Source: Lysinibacillus sphaericus (GTDB lineage Bacteria; Bacillota; Bacilli; Bacillales_A; Planococcaceae). From it: a stretch of DNA of 64,000 bases. The notes beneath the pieces are model-generated. The model was not told where the DNA came from, made no database searches, and was given only the letters and a program-made list of their open reading frames with translations. Below, piece after piece: positions 57,693-64,000 of the stretch. The stretch spans positions 1,984,001 through 2,048,000 of the forward strand of contig NZ_CP015224.1 of NCBI RefSeq assembly GCF_001629735.1, in the 5' to 3' direction. Within the stretch, counting starts at the first letter, position 1. The number at the start of each line of letters is the position of its first letter. The position numbers and the translations under genes are program-made.

Positions 57693-59090
57693 TTAATCAA
57701 CAAATGCATAGTCACCATTACTTTCGAGAATATCCTTTAAGATAATTAATGCTTGCTCCAGCTGATATTCGGGAGCTGCTATCGCCATACGCACAGCATT
57801 TACTGGCTTTGCATTGCCGACTGCAAATCGTTCTGCTGCATATACCTGTACACCGGCTTTCGAAGCTAGCAATTCAAATTGTACACCTGTGAATTTGTCT
57901 GGCAAGAGGAGCCATCTAAAAATACATTCCTCATCACCTAGAATGTGATACTCTGCTAAATAATGATTAACTAGTGCATTTTGCTGTTTTGCATATGCTC
58001 GATGTTTTTCCAATATCGTTTGTGCGACCCCCTCATGTATCAATCTTGCTGCAAGCTCTAGCATAATTGGAGAGACTGATATATTGATATTATAGAGAGT
58101 CTCCATTATTTTTTTACGAAGAGCAGGAGGTGTGACAATAAAGGAGAGTCGTAACCCTGGTGAGATGGTTTTCGATAGGCTAGCAATATAGATTACTTTA
58201 TCAGGTGCATAGGAAGCAATCGGTGCATATGGTTTTTCCTTTAGAAAACTATAAATTGCATCCTCAATGACCACCAAATTTTTCTGTCTAGCTACTTCCG
58301 CAATCATTTTTCTTGTTTCCACCGACATCGTATGTGTTGTTGGATTATGAAAATCAGGGATGACATAGATACCTTTAATATGTTCATTTTTACAAGCATA
58401 CAACAGTCCTTCTTTTGTCATTTCGCCCCGGCATTGTTGAATAGCAACAAGCTGTATGCCTAGCATATTCGCGGCCGTTTTCATCCCAGCGTAAGTAATG
58501 GGATCTGTCCCAATTCGATCCCCTGGCTGGAATAATGCCGCAAGTGTTCCGACAATGGCATTTTGTCCGCCCGCGCCAAGCAAAATGGGCTGATCTGTTT
58601 GAAAGTTCACCCATTCGAAGAGCTTTAGCACGGCCTCATTTTGCCATGCATTGCCCTCAGGTCGTCCATATTGAAATAGTTTATTGAAGCTAGGTTCACC
58701 TACCATTTTTTTCATATAGCGAGTAATATCCTCATTGACAAAGTTGTCTGGTAATACGGAGCCCATTTCAATCATGGGGGTCGTACGGTTTGTTGGTAAT
58801 AAAATTTTATTGCTAGCTGCATCCGTTGAAACAAATGTACCACTACCAATCGAGGCATATATTAATCCCTTTTGTCCACAGAGCTTAAATGCACGTGTAA
58901 TCGTGCTTAAATTCACATCTAAAAAATCGGCTAATTCGCGTTGTGGTGGTAATTTTGTTCCTGGCGTTAGCTTTCCTTCTTTAATGTCTTCCTCTAGCTG
59001 TTGTGCAATGGCTATATATAATGGAGCCGTGCTATTACTAATATCTGGCTTCCAACTCATAGGATACGCATCAAATGAATTAATAGGCAT
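57693..59090 (-). CDS. MocR-family regulator (GntR + aminotransferase domain)
   Basis: About 465 residues. The N-terminal wHTH (PPQRELADFLDVNLSTITRAFKL) is the GntR type and the rest is a fold I aminotransferase with PLP lysine in IASLSKTISPGLRLSF. MocR proteins such as GabR and PdxR regulate the adjacent enzyme gene. ATG 59090 is preferred over the TTG at 59096. It is divergent from the aminotransferase at 59220, sharing an operator. Confidence 0.88.
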   Translation of the reverse strand: MPINSFDAYPMSWKPDISNSTAPLYIAIAQQLEEDIKEGKLTPGTKLPPQRELADFLDVNLSTITRAFKLCGQKGLIYASIGSGTFVSTDAASNKILLPTNRTTPMIEMGSVLPDNFVNEDITRYMKKMVGEPSFNKLFQYGRPEGNAWQNEAVLKLFEWVNFQTDQPILLGAGGQNAIVGTLAALFQPGDRIGTDPITYAGMKTAANMLGIQLVAIQQCRGEMTKEGLLYACKNEHIKGIYVIPDFHNPTTHTMSVETRKMIAEVARQKNLVVIEDAIYSFLKEKPYAPIASYAPDKVIYIASLSKTISPGLRLSFIVTPPALRKKIMETLYNINISVSPIMLELAARLIHEGVAQTILEKHRAYAKQQNALVNHYLAEYHILGDEECIFRWLLLPDKFTGVQFELLASKAGVQVYAAERFAVGNAKPVNAVRMAIAAPEYQLEQALIILKDILESNGDYAFVD

Positions 59091-59116
59091 TCGCAAAGCG
59101 CCTTCTTTCTATTAAT

Positions 59117-59127
59117 TTGCATACAAT
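59117..59127. promoter_or_regulatory. Third half-site of the MocR operator
   Basis: TTGCATACAAT, identical to the first arm of the palindrome at 59140-59167 and 23 bases (about two helical turns) from it. Confidence 0.6.
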
Positions 59128-59139
59128 AGTTTAATTGTC

Positions 59140-59167
59140 TTGCATACAATGATAATATTGTATGCAA
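59140..59167. promoter_or_regulatory. MocR operator palindrome
   Basis: Perfect inverted repeat TTGCATACAAT and ATTGTATGCAA, six-base spacer. The -35 hexamer TTGTAT of the aminotransferase promoter lies inside the right arm. Confidence 0.72.
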
Positions 59168-59186
59168 TCGATGACAATGATATAAT
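59158..59186 (+). promoter_or_regulatory. Promoter of the aminotransferase gene
   Basis: TTGTAT (59158-59163), 17-base spacer, TATAAT (59181-59186). Confidence 0.7.
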
Positions 59187-59219
59187 TTTTAAAAAATCAG
59201 AAAAAAAGGACCGATCATT

Positions 59220-60383
59220 ATGCAATATTCTGAAAGAATCTTAAATACTCCATCCTCATTTATTCGAAATATTTTAAAAGTGACAGATGCAGAGGATGTC
59301 ATTTCCTTTGCAGGCGGGCTTCCAAATCCTATCTCTTTCCCAATTGATGCGTTAAGAGCATCAGTAGATCACGCTATTACAAAAAACGGTAGCCGCCTAT
59401 TTCAGTATTCTTCAACACAAGGTTATGCACCATTACGAGAGTACATTGCTGCTAAATATCAACGTGTTCACGGACTTGATATACATGCTGACGACGTCTT
59501 TATTACAACAGGTTCACAGCAAGCACTTGAATTAATTGGAAAGGTGCTTATTAATAAGGGCGATGGCATTATTATTGAAGAGCCTGGTTACTTAGGAGCT
59601 ATTCAAGCCTTTACATTAGCTGAACCAACCTTCCATGGGGTAACACTAGAAAACGATGGTCTTAATCTAGAAGAATTAGAGCAAGCCCTACAACAACCAA
59701 ATGTAAAATTTATTTACACCGTTCCAAACTTCCAAAATCCAACTGGTCTCACATACTCGAAAGAAAAGCGTGAGCAAATTTACGAATTGGTTGCCAAATA
59801 CGATGTTGCTTTAATTGAGGATGATCCGTATGGGGAGCTTCGTTTCCAAGGCGAGCCACTTCCATATATCGGTGCTGGTAAATTAGAAAATAGTATTTTA
59901 CTAGGTTCTTTCTCTAAAACAGTCACACCTGGCATGCGCCTTGGGTTTATCATTACAAAAAACAAAGAGCTTTTACAGCATATAGAAACTGCTAAGCAAG
60001 CCTCTGATCTTCATACTAATATTTTCTCGCAATATGTTATCTATGATTATTTAGCAAGTAATGATTACACGGAACATGTTAATAAAATAATTAGTTTGTA
60101 TAAAAATCAATCAGAAGCGATGCTTGCTGCGATGCAAGAATTTTTCCCTCCTCATGTTGAATATACACGACCAGAGGGAGGCATGTTCATTTGGGCGACA
60201 ATGAAGGATGGTACACCAGCTCTTGATGTATTCCATAAAGCGATGGAACAAAAGGTGGCCTTCGTGCCTGGGGATCCATTCTATACATCTAAAACGAACG
60301 TGAATACTATGCGATTAAACTATACAAATGCAACACCTGAAGTAATCCGCGAGGGTATCAAACGTTTAGCAAGTATACTGTAA
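59220..60383 (+). CDS. PLP-dependent aminotransferase, fold I
   Basis: 387 residues. FAGGLPNP, GSQQALELIGK, NFQNPTGLTYS and the PLP lysine in GSFSKTVTPGMRLGF place it in the class I/2-aminoadipate-like aminotransferase group. The amino-acid substrate is unknown. AAAGGA precedes the ATG by ten bases. Probably controlled by the divergent MocR regulator. Confidence 0.88.
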   Translation: MQYSERILNTPSSFIRNILKVTDAEDVISFAGGLPNPISFPIDALRASVDHAITKNGSRLFQYSSTQGYAPLREYIAAKYQRVHGLDIHADDVFITTGSQQALELIGKVLINKGDGIIIEEPGYLGAIQAFTLAEPTFHGVTLENDGLNLEELEQALQQPNVKFIYTVPNFQNPTGLTYSKEKREQIYELVAKYDVALIEDDPYGELRFQGEPLPYIGAGKLENSILLGSFSKTVTPGMRLGFIITKNKELLQHIETAKQASDLHTNIFSQYVIYDYLASNDYTEHVNKIISLYKNQSEAMLAAMQEFFPPHVEYTRPEGGMFIWATMKDGTPALDVFHKAMEQKVAFVPGDPFYTSKTNVNTMRLNYTNATPEVIREGIKRLASIL

Positions 60384-60390
60384 AAAATGA

Positions 60391-60427
60391 AACCGTATAA
60401 ACGCTCTGAAAGGCGTTTATACGGTTC
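60391..60427. terminator. Bidirectional terminator
   Basis: Perfect 14-bp stem AACCGTATAAACGC/GCGTTTATACGGTT (60391-60404, 60413-60426), between convergent genes. Confidence 0.8.
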
Positions 60428-60429
60428 TA

Positions 60430-60987
60430 TTAATGTGGATAGTATATGGTCATGCTGAGACGTGTTAAAGTCTTCCCTGGGTTGATATATGTGTGGGGAC
60501 AATCAGCTTTAAAACGGATTGCATCACCGCTTGCTAATCGATAGTCCTTTTCCTGTATTCGAATCGTTAACTCACCATCAAAAACGGTTAAATATTCCAC
60601 TGTTCCTTCTCTATGCGCCTCAGCGTGTAATGTTCCCTTCTCCTTTATCTCGATACTATAAATTTCAAAGCGACTATCCTTTTGAAAAGGAAAATGAGGG
60701 TAGACGACATATTTCCCATTATCTCCCTGTATTGCATGAATGTCCTTGCCTAAGATGAGCTCTGTCTCTGCCTGCGGTTGATGAATGAGCTCTGTAAATG
60801 AAACCTTTAACCCATTAGCTATTTTCCAAATGGTCGTTAATGTCGGGCTCGATTCCCCTCTTTCAATTTGCCCGATCATAGCTTTACTTACACCGCTAAG
60901 TTGTGATACTTTCTCTAAACTTAATTTCTCTCTCTCTCGAATAGTCTTTAAATTTCGAGCAAAAATCAGTTGAATATCCTCCATCAT
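60430..60987 (-). CDS. XRE-family regulator with cupin domain
   Basis: 185 residues: helix-turn-helix at about 10-65 (LEKVSQLSGVSKAMIGQIERGESSPTL) and a C-terminal cupin (LTVFDGELTIRI, SGDAIRFKADCPHTYINPG). Such regulators often control an adjacent transporter. It faces the LysE exporter gene across two palindromes. Confidence 0.88.
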   Translation of the reverse strand: MMEDIQLIFARNLKTIREREKLSLEKVSQLSGVSKAMIGQIERGESSPTLTTIWKIANGLKVSFTELIHQPQAETELILGKDIHAIQGDNGKYVVYPHFPFQKDSRFEIYSIEIKEKGTLHAEAHREGTVEYLTVFDGELTIRIQEKDYRLASGDAIRFKADCPHTYINPGKTLTRLSMTIYYPH

Positions 60988-61009
60988 CTAACCTCCGTTT
61001 ATATACAAT

Positions 61010-61023
61010 ATAACGTACGTTAT
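61010..61023. promoter_or_regulatory. Perfect 14-bp palindrome
   Basis: ATAACGTACGTTAT in the divergent region between the XRE-cupin and LysE genes; probable operator. Confidence 0.5.
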
Positions 61024-61043
61024 GTATAATAAAACAAACAACA

Positions 61044-61070
61044 TTATAATGTCCATTTCGGACATTATAA
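61044..61070. promoter_or_regulatory. 27-bp inverted repeat
   Basis: Perfect arms TTATAATGTCC and GGACATTATAA with a five-base spacer, 20 bases upstream of the LysE ribosome site; probable operator of the XRE-cupin protein. Confidence 0.55.
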
Positions 61071-61097
61071 CATACAACATAAATGAGGTGATGGTAT

Positions 61098-61685
61098 TTG
61101 CCTGTATTTTCCTTTTTAGTATTTATTACGATTACAAGCTTCACCCCTGGTCCTAATAACTTTATGGCTATGGTATTTGCCAAACAGCACGGCTTATCAA
61201 AAACTTTGCCCTTCTGTTTAGGTGTAGGGATTGGTTTTTTTATGATTATTACTTTGAGTAGCTTTTTCAACATAATCATGCAAAATATTATACCGATTAT
61301 TAAATTACCCTTAACCATTTTTGGTGTCGGCTATATGCTATACTTAGCCTTTAAAATTGTGACAAGCAAAGAGCAGGACGCAAACAACGAGGTCGAAGAA
61401 AAGCGGAACTTATTTTTTGTAGGAACCTTCTTACAATTTATCAATCCAAAAGGAATACTATTTGGGATTACCGTTGTTGCCACTTACATCCTTCCTTACT
61501 ATTCTTCCTACATAAGCTATCTGCTTTTCTCACTCCTTTTAGGTTTCGTAGGAATTATTAGTACGTTCAGTTGGGCATTATGTGGGTCCGTTTTCCAAAA
61601 ACTATTGCAACAGCATCGACAAATATTTAATATCATCATGGCTTTATTACTTGTGTATAGTGCCATTTCAATTGTTGTTCATTAA
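61098..61685 (+). CDS. LysE-family amino-acid exporter
   Basis: 195 residues with about five membrane helices. TSFTPGPNNFMAM is the family start and FLQFINPKGILFG the second conserved motif. TTG start after GAGGTG. Substrate unknown; the divergent XRE-cupin regulator likely controls it. Confidence 0.87.
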   Translation: MPVFSFLVFITITSFTPGPNNFMAMVFAKQHGLSKTLPFCLGVGIGFFMIITLSSFFNIIMQNIIPIIKLPLTIFGVGYMLYLAFKIVTSKEQDANNEVEEKRNLFFVGTFLQFINPKGILFGITVVATYILPYYSSYISYLLFSLLLGFVGIISTFSWALCGSVFQKLLQQHRQIFNIIMALLLVYSAISIVVH

Positions 61686-61689
61686 AAAA

Positions 61690-61714
61690 ACAGCCCTCAA
61701 CTGTCGAGGGCTGT
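61690..61714. terminator. Bidirectional terminator
   Basis: Perfect nine-base stem ACAGCCCTC/GAGGGCTGT, followed by TTTTTTT on the minus strand; between the LysE gene and the 40-residue gene. Confidence 0.8.
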
Positions 61715-61735
61715 AAGTAAAAAAGAACTGAACTT

Positions 61736-61858
61736 TTATTTTGTATATGTTAAAACTGCATTTTTTTTGAATTTCGCCAAAGCTTCCGTTGCCTCATTTT
61801 TATTTGCATACTCAAAAATACGAACATCCTTTTTATCAAATACTGTAATAACCCACAT
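61736..61858 (-). CDS. Conserved 40-residue protein
   Basis: Begins ATG 61858 with AAGGGAG upstream and ends TAA 61736, 22 bases before a terminator. Residues read MWVITVFDKKDVRIFEY, then a helix NKNEATEALAKFKKNAVL and a short strand. The compact beta-alpha layout and the regular coding signal support a real gene. Function unknown; I recall similar short proteins in bacilli but cannot name the family. Confidence 0.7.
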   Translation of the reverse strand: MWVITVFDKKDVRIFEYANKNEATEALAKFKKNAVLTYTK

Positions 61859-62001
61859 GTAAAAAGCTCCCTTCTCTTATTTTTTGTACTATAACAATCA
61901 CCAAAATTTATGCGACTTCTCGTCAACTGTTTTACAACAATCCCTTACTTAATACTTATTTTACGCTGAATTTTAGAAAAAGAAAGCTTTATGTGAAGGT
62001 C

Positions 62002-62049
62002 TTCACAAACTGTTCAATTTCAAACCGCTTACATTGAACAATTTGTGAA
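62002..62049. repeat. Long inverted repeat, function unknown
   Basis: 17-base arms 62002-62018 and 62033-62049 match at all but one position, with a 14-base loop. No T-run follows on either strand, so it is not a standard terminator. Confidence 0.6.
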
Positions 62050-62061
62050 TTTCTTTATTTT

Positions 62062-62163
62062 TTAGGTATATAAAGGATATGGGATGTTAGGTTTATCCGT
62101 CACTTTTTGCTTTCTATCCTCTATATTTCGCTCTTTATCCATCGCCATTATAGCTCTATCCAT
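62062..62163 (-). CDS. Doubtful 33-residue ORF
   Basis: A frame from ATG 62163 to TAA 62062 with AGGAG adjacent to the start and internal ATGs at better spacing. The product is highly charged (KERNIEDRKQKVTDKP). No family recognised; low support. Confidence 0.22.
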   Translation of the reverse strand: MDRAIMAMDKERNIEDRKQKVTDKPNIPYPLYT

Positions 62164-62167
62164 CTCC

Positions 62168-62197
62168 TAAAAAAAAACCGTACAAGCGTACGGTTTT
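62168..62197 (-). terminator. Terminator of the biotin operon
   Basis: Perfect 10-bp stem AAAACCGTAC/GTACGGTTTT (62174-62197), then TTTTTTTTT on the minus strand, 33 bases past the bioB stop. Confidence 0.85.
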
Positions 62198-62229
62198 AAC
62201 TGTAGTAGTAGATTTTATTTCTATAGCCC

Positions 62230-63225
62230 CTAGCAAAATGCTGCTTCTTGCTTTTGTGTTAATTCAATCTCAAAGCCTAAATCCTCCAACATACGATAAT
62301 CACTATTTGCTTCCTGACCAGCAGTTGTTAAATAATCCCCAACAAATATACTATTCGCTGCATAGAGGCCCAGCGGCTGTAGACAGCCGAGATTGATTTC
62401 ACGTCCACCCGAAATTCGGATTTCCTTTGTTGGATTGATGTAACGGAATAACGCTAAGACCTTTAAACAATAGCGTGGATTTAAGTCCTTAGTCCCTTCT
62501 AGCTTTGTCCCATCAATCGCATTTAAAAAATTAACAGGAATAGAATCGGCATCTAATTGATGGAGAGCACGCGCAATATTGACGACATCCTCCTTTGTTT
62601 CCTTCATCCCAATAATGGCACCCGAACAAGGAGAGATACCATGTTTTTTAACAATCTCTACTGTATTAACACGATCCTCATACGTATGTGAAGTTGTAAT
62701 GAAGGAATGGTGACGCTCAGAGGTATTCAAATTATGGTTGTAACGATCCACCCCTGCCTCCTTTAATTGCTGTGCCTGTTCTTCTTTTAGCAAGCCAAGG
62801 CAGGCACAAACTTTCAAGCCATACTTTTCTTTAATTTCTACAACTGCCTCGCTTACGACATTGACATCCTTCCGTGTGGGCCCTCGACCACTTGCCACAA
62901 TACAATACGTTCCAATCTTGTTGTCAAATGCTCTTTTTGCACCAGCCAAGATTTCCTCTTTCGTAATAAAAGGATATTTTTCAATAGGTGCAGTTGATTT
63001 AGAGGATTGAGAACAATAGCCACAATCCTCTGGGCAATAGCCGCTTTTAGCATTCATAATCATATTGAGCTTTACTTTTTTACCATAATAATGCCGACGA
63101 ATAGCAAAGGCACCGTCCATGAGTTGTAATAGCTCATCATCCTTACTATTTAAAATAGCAAGTGCCTCCTCATTGCTAATGATTTTGCCATCAATTACTT
63201 CCTGTGCTACCTGTAAAAAATTCAT
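62230..63225 (-). CDS. bioB: Biotin synthase
   Basis: 331 residues. The radical-SAM motif CPEDCGYCSQS is followed by RISGGREINLG and the YYQPL-like region, typical of BioB. It inserts sulfur into dethiobiotin. It overlaps the bioY stop by four bases, and the biotin operon terminator follows. Confidence 0.97.
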   Translation of the reverse strand: MNFLQVAQEVIDGKIISNEEALAILNSKDDELLQLMDGAFAIRRHYYGKKVKLNMIMNAKSGYCPEDCGYCSQSSKSTAPIEKYPFITKEEILAGAKRAFDNKIGTYCIVASGRGPTRKDVNVVSEAVVEIKEKYGLKVCACLGLLKEEQAQQLKEAGVDRYNHNLNTSERHHSFITTSHTYEDRVNTVEIVKKHGISPCSGAIIGMKETKEDVVNIARALHQLDADSIPVNFLNAIDGTKLEGTKDLNPRYCLKVLALFRYINPTKEIRISGGREINLGCLQPLGLYAANSIFVGDYLTTAGQEANSDYRMLEDLGFEIELTQKQEAAFC

Positions 63226-63815
63226 ATCATAGTTTCCCCTTCCCCTTGAGAAATACTTACTCTTCTAGCTGACTGAAATACTTTATACAATTTCTCAGCT
63301 AATAAGCCGGCTGAAATAGCTAAGCCAAAATCAGCAACGATACTGCTTAAGAAGCCAACAACTAAAACATGTGACCAGCTTGTTTTCATATCTAACCAGA
63401 AGTTTAAAGCTATATATAAATATGGAACAGCTACGGCATATACAATGAAAAGCCCTAAGATTGTCGCTCCAATAAAATGTTTCTTCGTTGGCTTCTCTAT
63501 TCTTTCAACGATTATTCCAATTACATAAGCGGCAAGAGCAAAGCCAATAAGATAGCCAAATGTCGGCTGTAAAACATACGTGATGCCCCCGCCCTGCGTA
63601 AAAACAGGTAGCCCTACTAAGCCAACGCCGATATAAACAAGCTGACTATAAAACCCATTGCGGCTACCTAGTAAACAACCTGCTAAAAAGACGAAAACAA
63701 TTTGTAAGGTAAACGGTACAATGGGTAAAGGGATTTTAATAAAAGCTCCTATAGCCGTTAAAGCAGCAAACATGGCAATCATGACTAATGCTAATGTGGA
63801 GTGCCGTCTAACCAA
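63222..63815 (-). CDS. bioY: Biotin transporter substrate-specificity protein
   Basis: 197 residues with six membrane segments. KIPLPIVPFTLQIVFVFLAG and GGITYVLQPTFGYLIGF are BioY signatures; it is the S-component of a biotin ECF transporter. TTG start two bases after the bioA stop, with GGGGGG in the bioA end. Confidence 0.94.
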   Translation of the reverse strand: MVRRHSTLALVMIAMFAALTAIGAFIKIPLPIVPFTLQIVFVFLAGCLLGSRNGFYSQLVYIGVGLVGLPVFTQGGGITYVLQPTFGYLIGFALAAYVIGIIVERIEKPTKKHFIGATILGLFIVYAVAVPYLYIALNFWLDMKTSWSHVLVVGFLSSIVADFGLAISAGLLAEKLYKVFQSARRVSISQGEGETMI

Positions 63816-63817
63816 CT

Positions 63818-64000
63818 TTATTCCCCCCTGTCTTTGAAAAATTGTTCAATCGTTTCTTTCGTTGTATTAATCATGAAAGTCATTTCTTCATTTGTAATGA
63901 TGTAAGGTGGCATAAAATATAAAATATTGCCAAGAGGTCGTATGAGTAGACCTTTTTCTAATGCTTGCTGATAAATTTGGTAACCAATTCTCTCTTCACT
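63818..64000 (-). CDS. bioA: Adenosylmethionine-8-amino-7-oxononanoate aminotransferase, C-terminal end
   Basis: The last 60 codons run in from the right edge, including [20 protein letters not shown], the typical C-terminus of class III aminotransferases such as BioA, ending at TAA 63818. With bioY and bioB downstream the BioA call is firm. It makes 7,8-diaminopelargonic acid. The rest lies outside the window. Confidence 0.88.
   Translation of the reverse strand, partial: SEERIGYQIYQQALEKGLLIRPLGNILYFMPPYIITNEEMTFMINTTKETIEQFFKDRGE

Larger units (their letters stand above)
61862..62165. other. Gene-poor stretch before bioB
   Basis: About 300 bases. It holds the long inverted repeat at 62002-62049 and a weak 33-codon minus-strand frame (62062-62163); otherwise nothing recognisable. 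Confidence 0.35.

Overview
The window is a low-GC Firmicutes chromosome segment, most likely from a Lysinibacillus or close relative in the Bacillaceae/Planococcaceae. This is inferred from GNRA-poor AT-rich spacers, strong AGGAGG ribosome sites with many TTG/GTG starts, rho-independent terminators, a sporulation-type diadenylate cyclase, a proline T-box in front of proI, proI/yqjM/yqjP/yqjQ clustering as in Bacillus subtilis, and a Bacillus megaterium-type anaerobic cobalamin operon. No rRNA, tRNA, insertion sequence, prophage or CRISPR array was found.

Layout. 1-6.5 kb: the 5' part of a PLP aldolase/dehydratase-like gene, a small membrane peptide candidate, a GlsB/YeaQ membrane protein, a lytic transglycosylase, mscL, the methionine genes metI-metC, and a Nudix hydrolase. 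6.5-11 kb: a decaying stretch with a frameshifted cupin gene, a gene cut by an in-frame stop, an M20 amidohydrolase remnant, an intact and a broken copy of a small YpzG-like gene, a lipoprotein hydrolase split by a one-base deletion, and a remnant of a small spore-protein-like gene. 11-16 kb: the argG-argH operon with an ArgR box, a CPBP protease and a MerR regulator. 16-20.7 kb: yqjQ-yqjP facing proI-namA, then a frameshifted DUF1450 gene and another remnant. 20.7-28 kb: DUF2332 and DUF2691 proteins, a MarR-controlled VOC dioxygenase/LLM oxidoreductase/FMN reductase operon resembling quinone-stress (Mhq) genes, cdaS, and rnz.

28-47 kb is a complete cobalamin locus. Sixteen minus-strand genes (cbiW-cbiH60-cbiX-cbiJ-cbiC-cbiD-cbiET-cbiL-cbiF-cbiG-cbiA-sirC-cobA-nitroreductase-cobO-cbiP, then a methyltransferase) build adenosylcobyric acid from uroporphyrinogen III by the early-cobalt route. 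The divergent cbiMNQO operon encodes the cobalt ECF transporter. Each arm has its own cobalamin riboswitch followed by a terminator, so uptake and synthesis are both switched off by the vitamin.

47-64 kb: a secreted 1172-residue subtilisin-like protease, a GNAT protein, a small surface-sugar cluster (two glycosyltransferases, a CapE-like dehydratase, an RmlD-like reductase), an alpha/beta hydrolase, a Y-family polymerase, a divergent MocR/aminotransferase pair with overlapping operator and promoter, an XRE-cupin/LysE pair with palindromes, a conserved 40-residue protein, and the biotin genes bioA(partial)-bioY-bioB.

The window is mostly orthodox metabolism; I see no clear undescribed system. 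The items most worth a second look are the methyltransferase and nitroreductase inside the cobalamin operon, the paired 22-bp operators of the MarR operon, the extra Mhq-type palindrome, and the concentration of broken genes between 6.7 and 20.6 kb.
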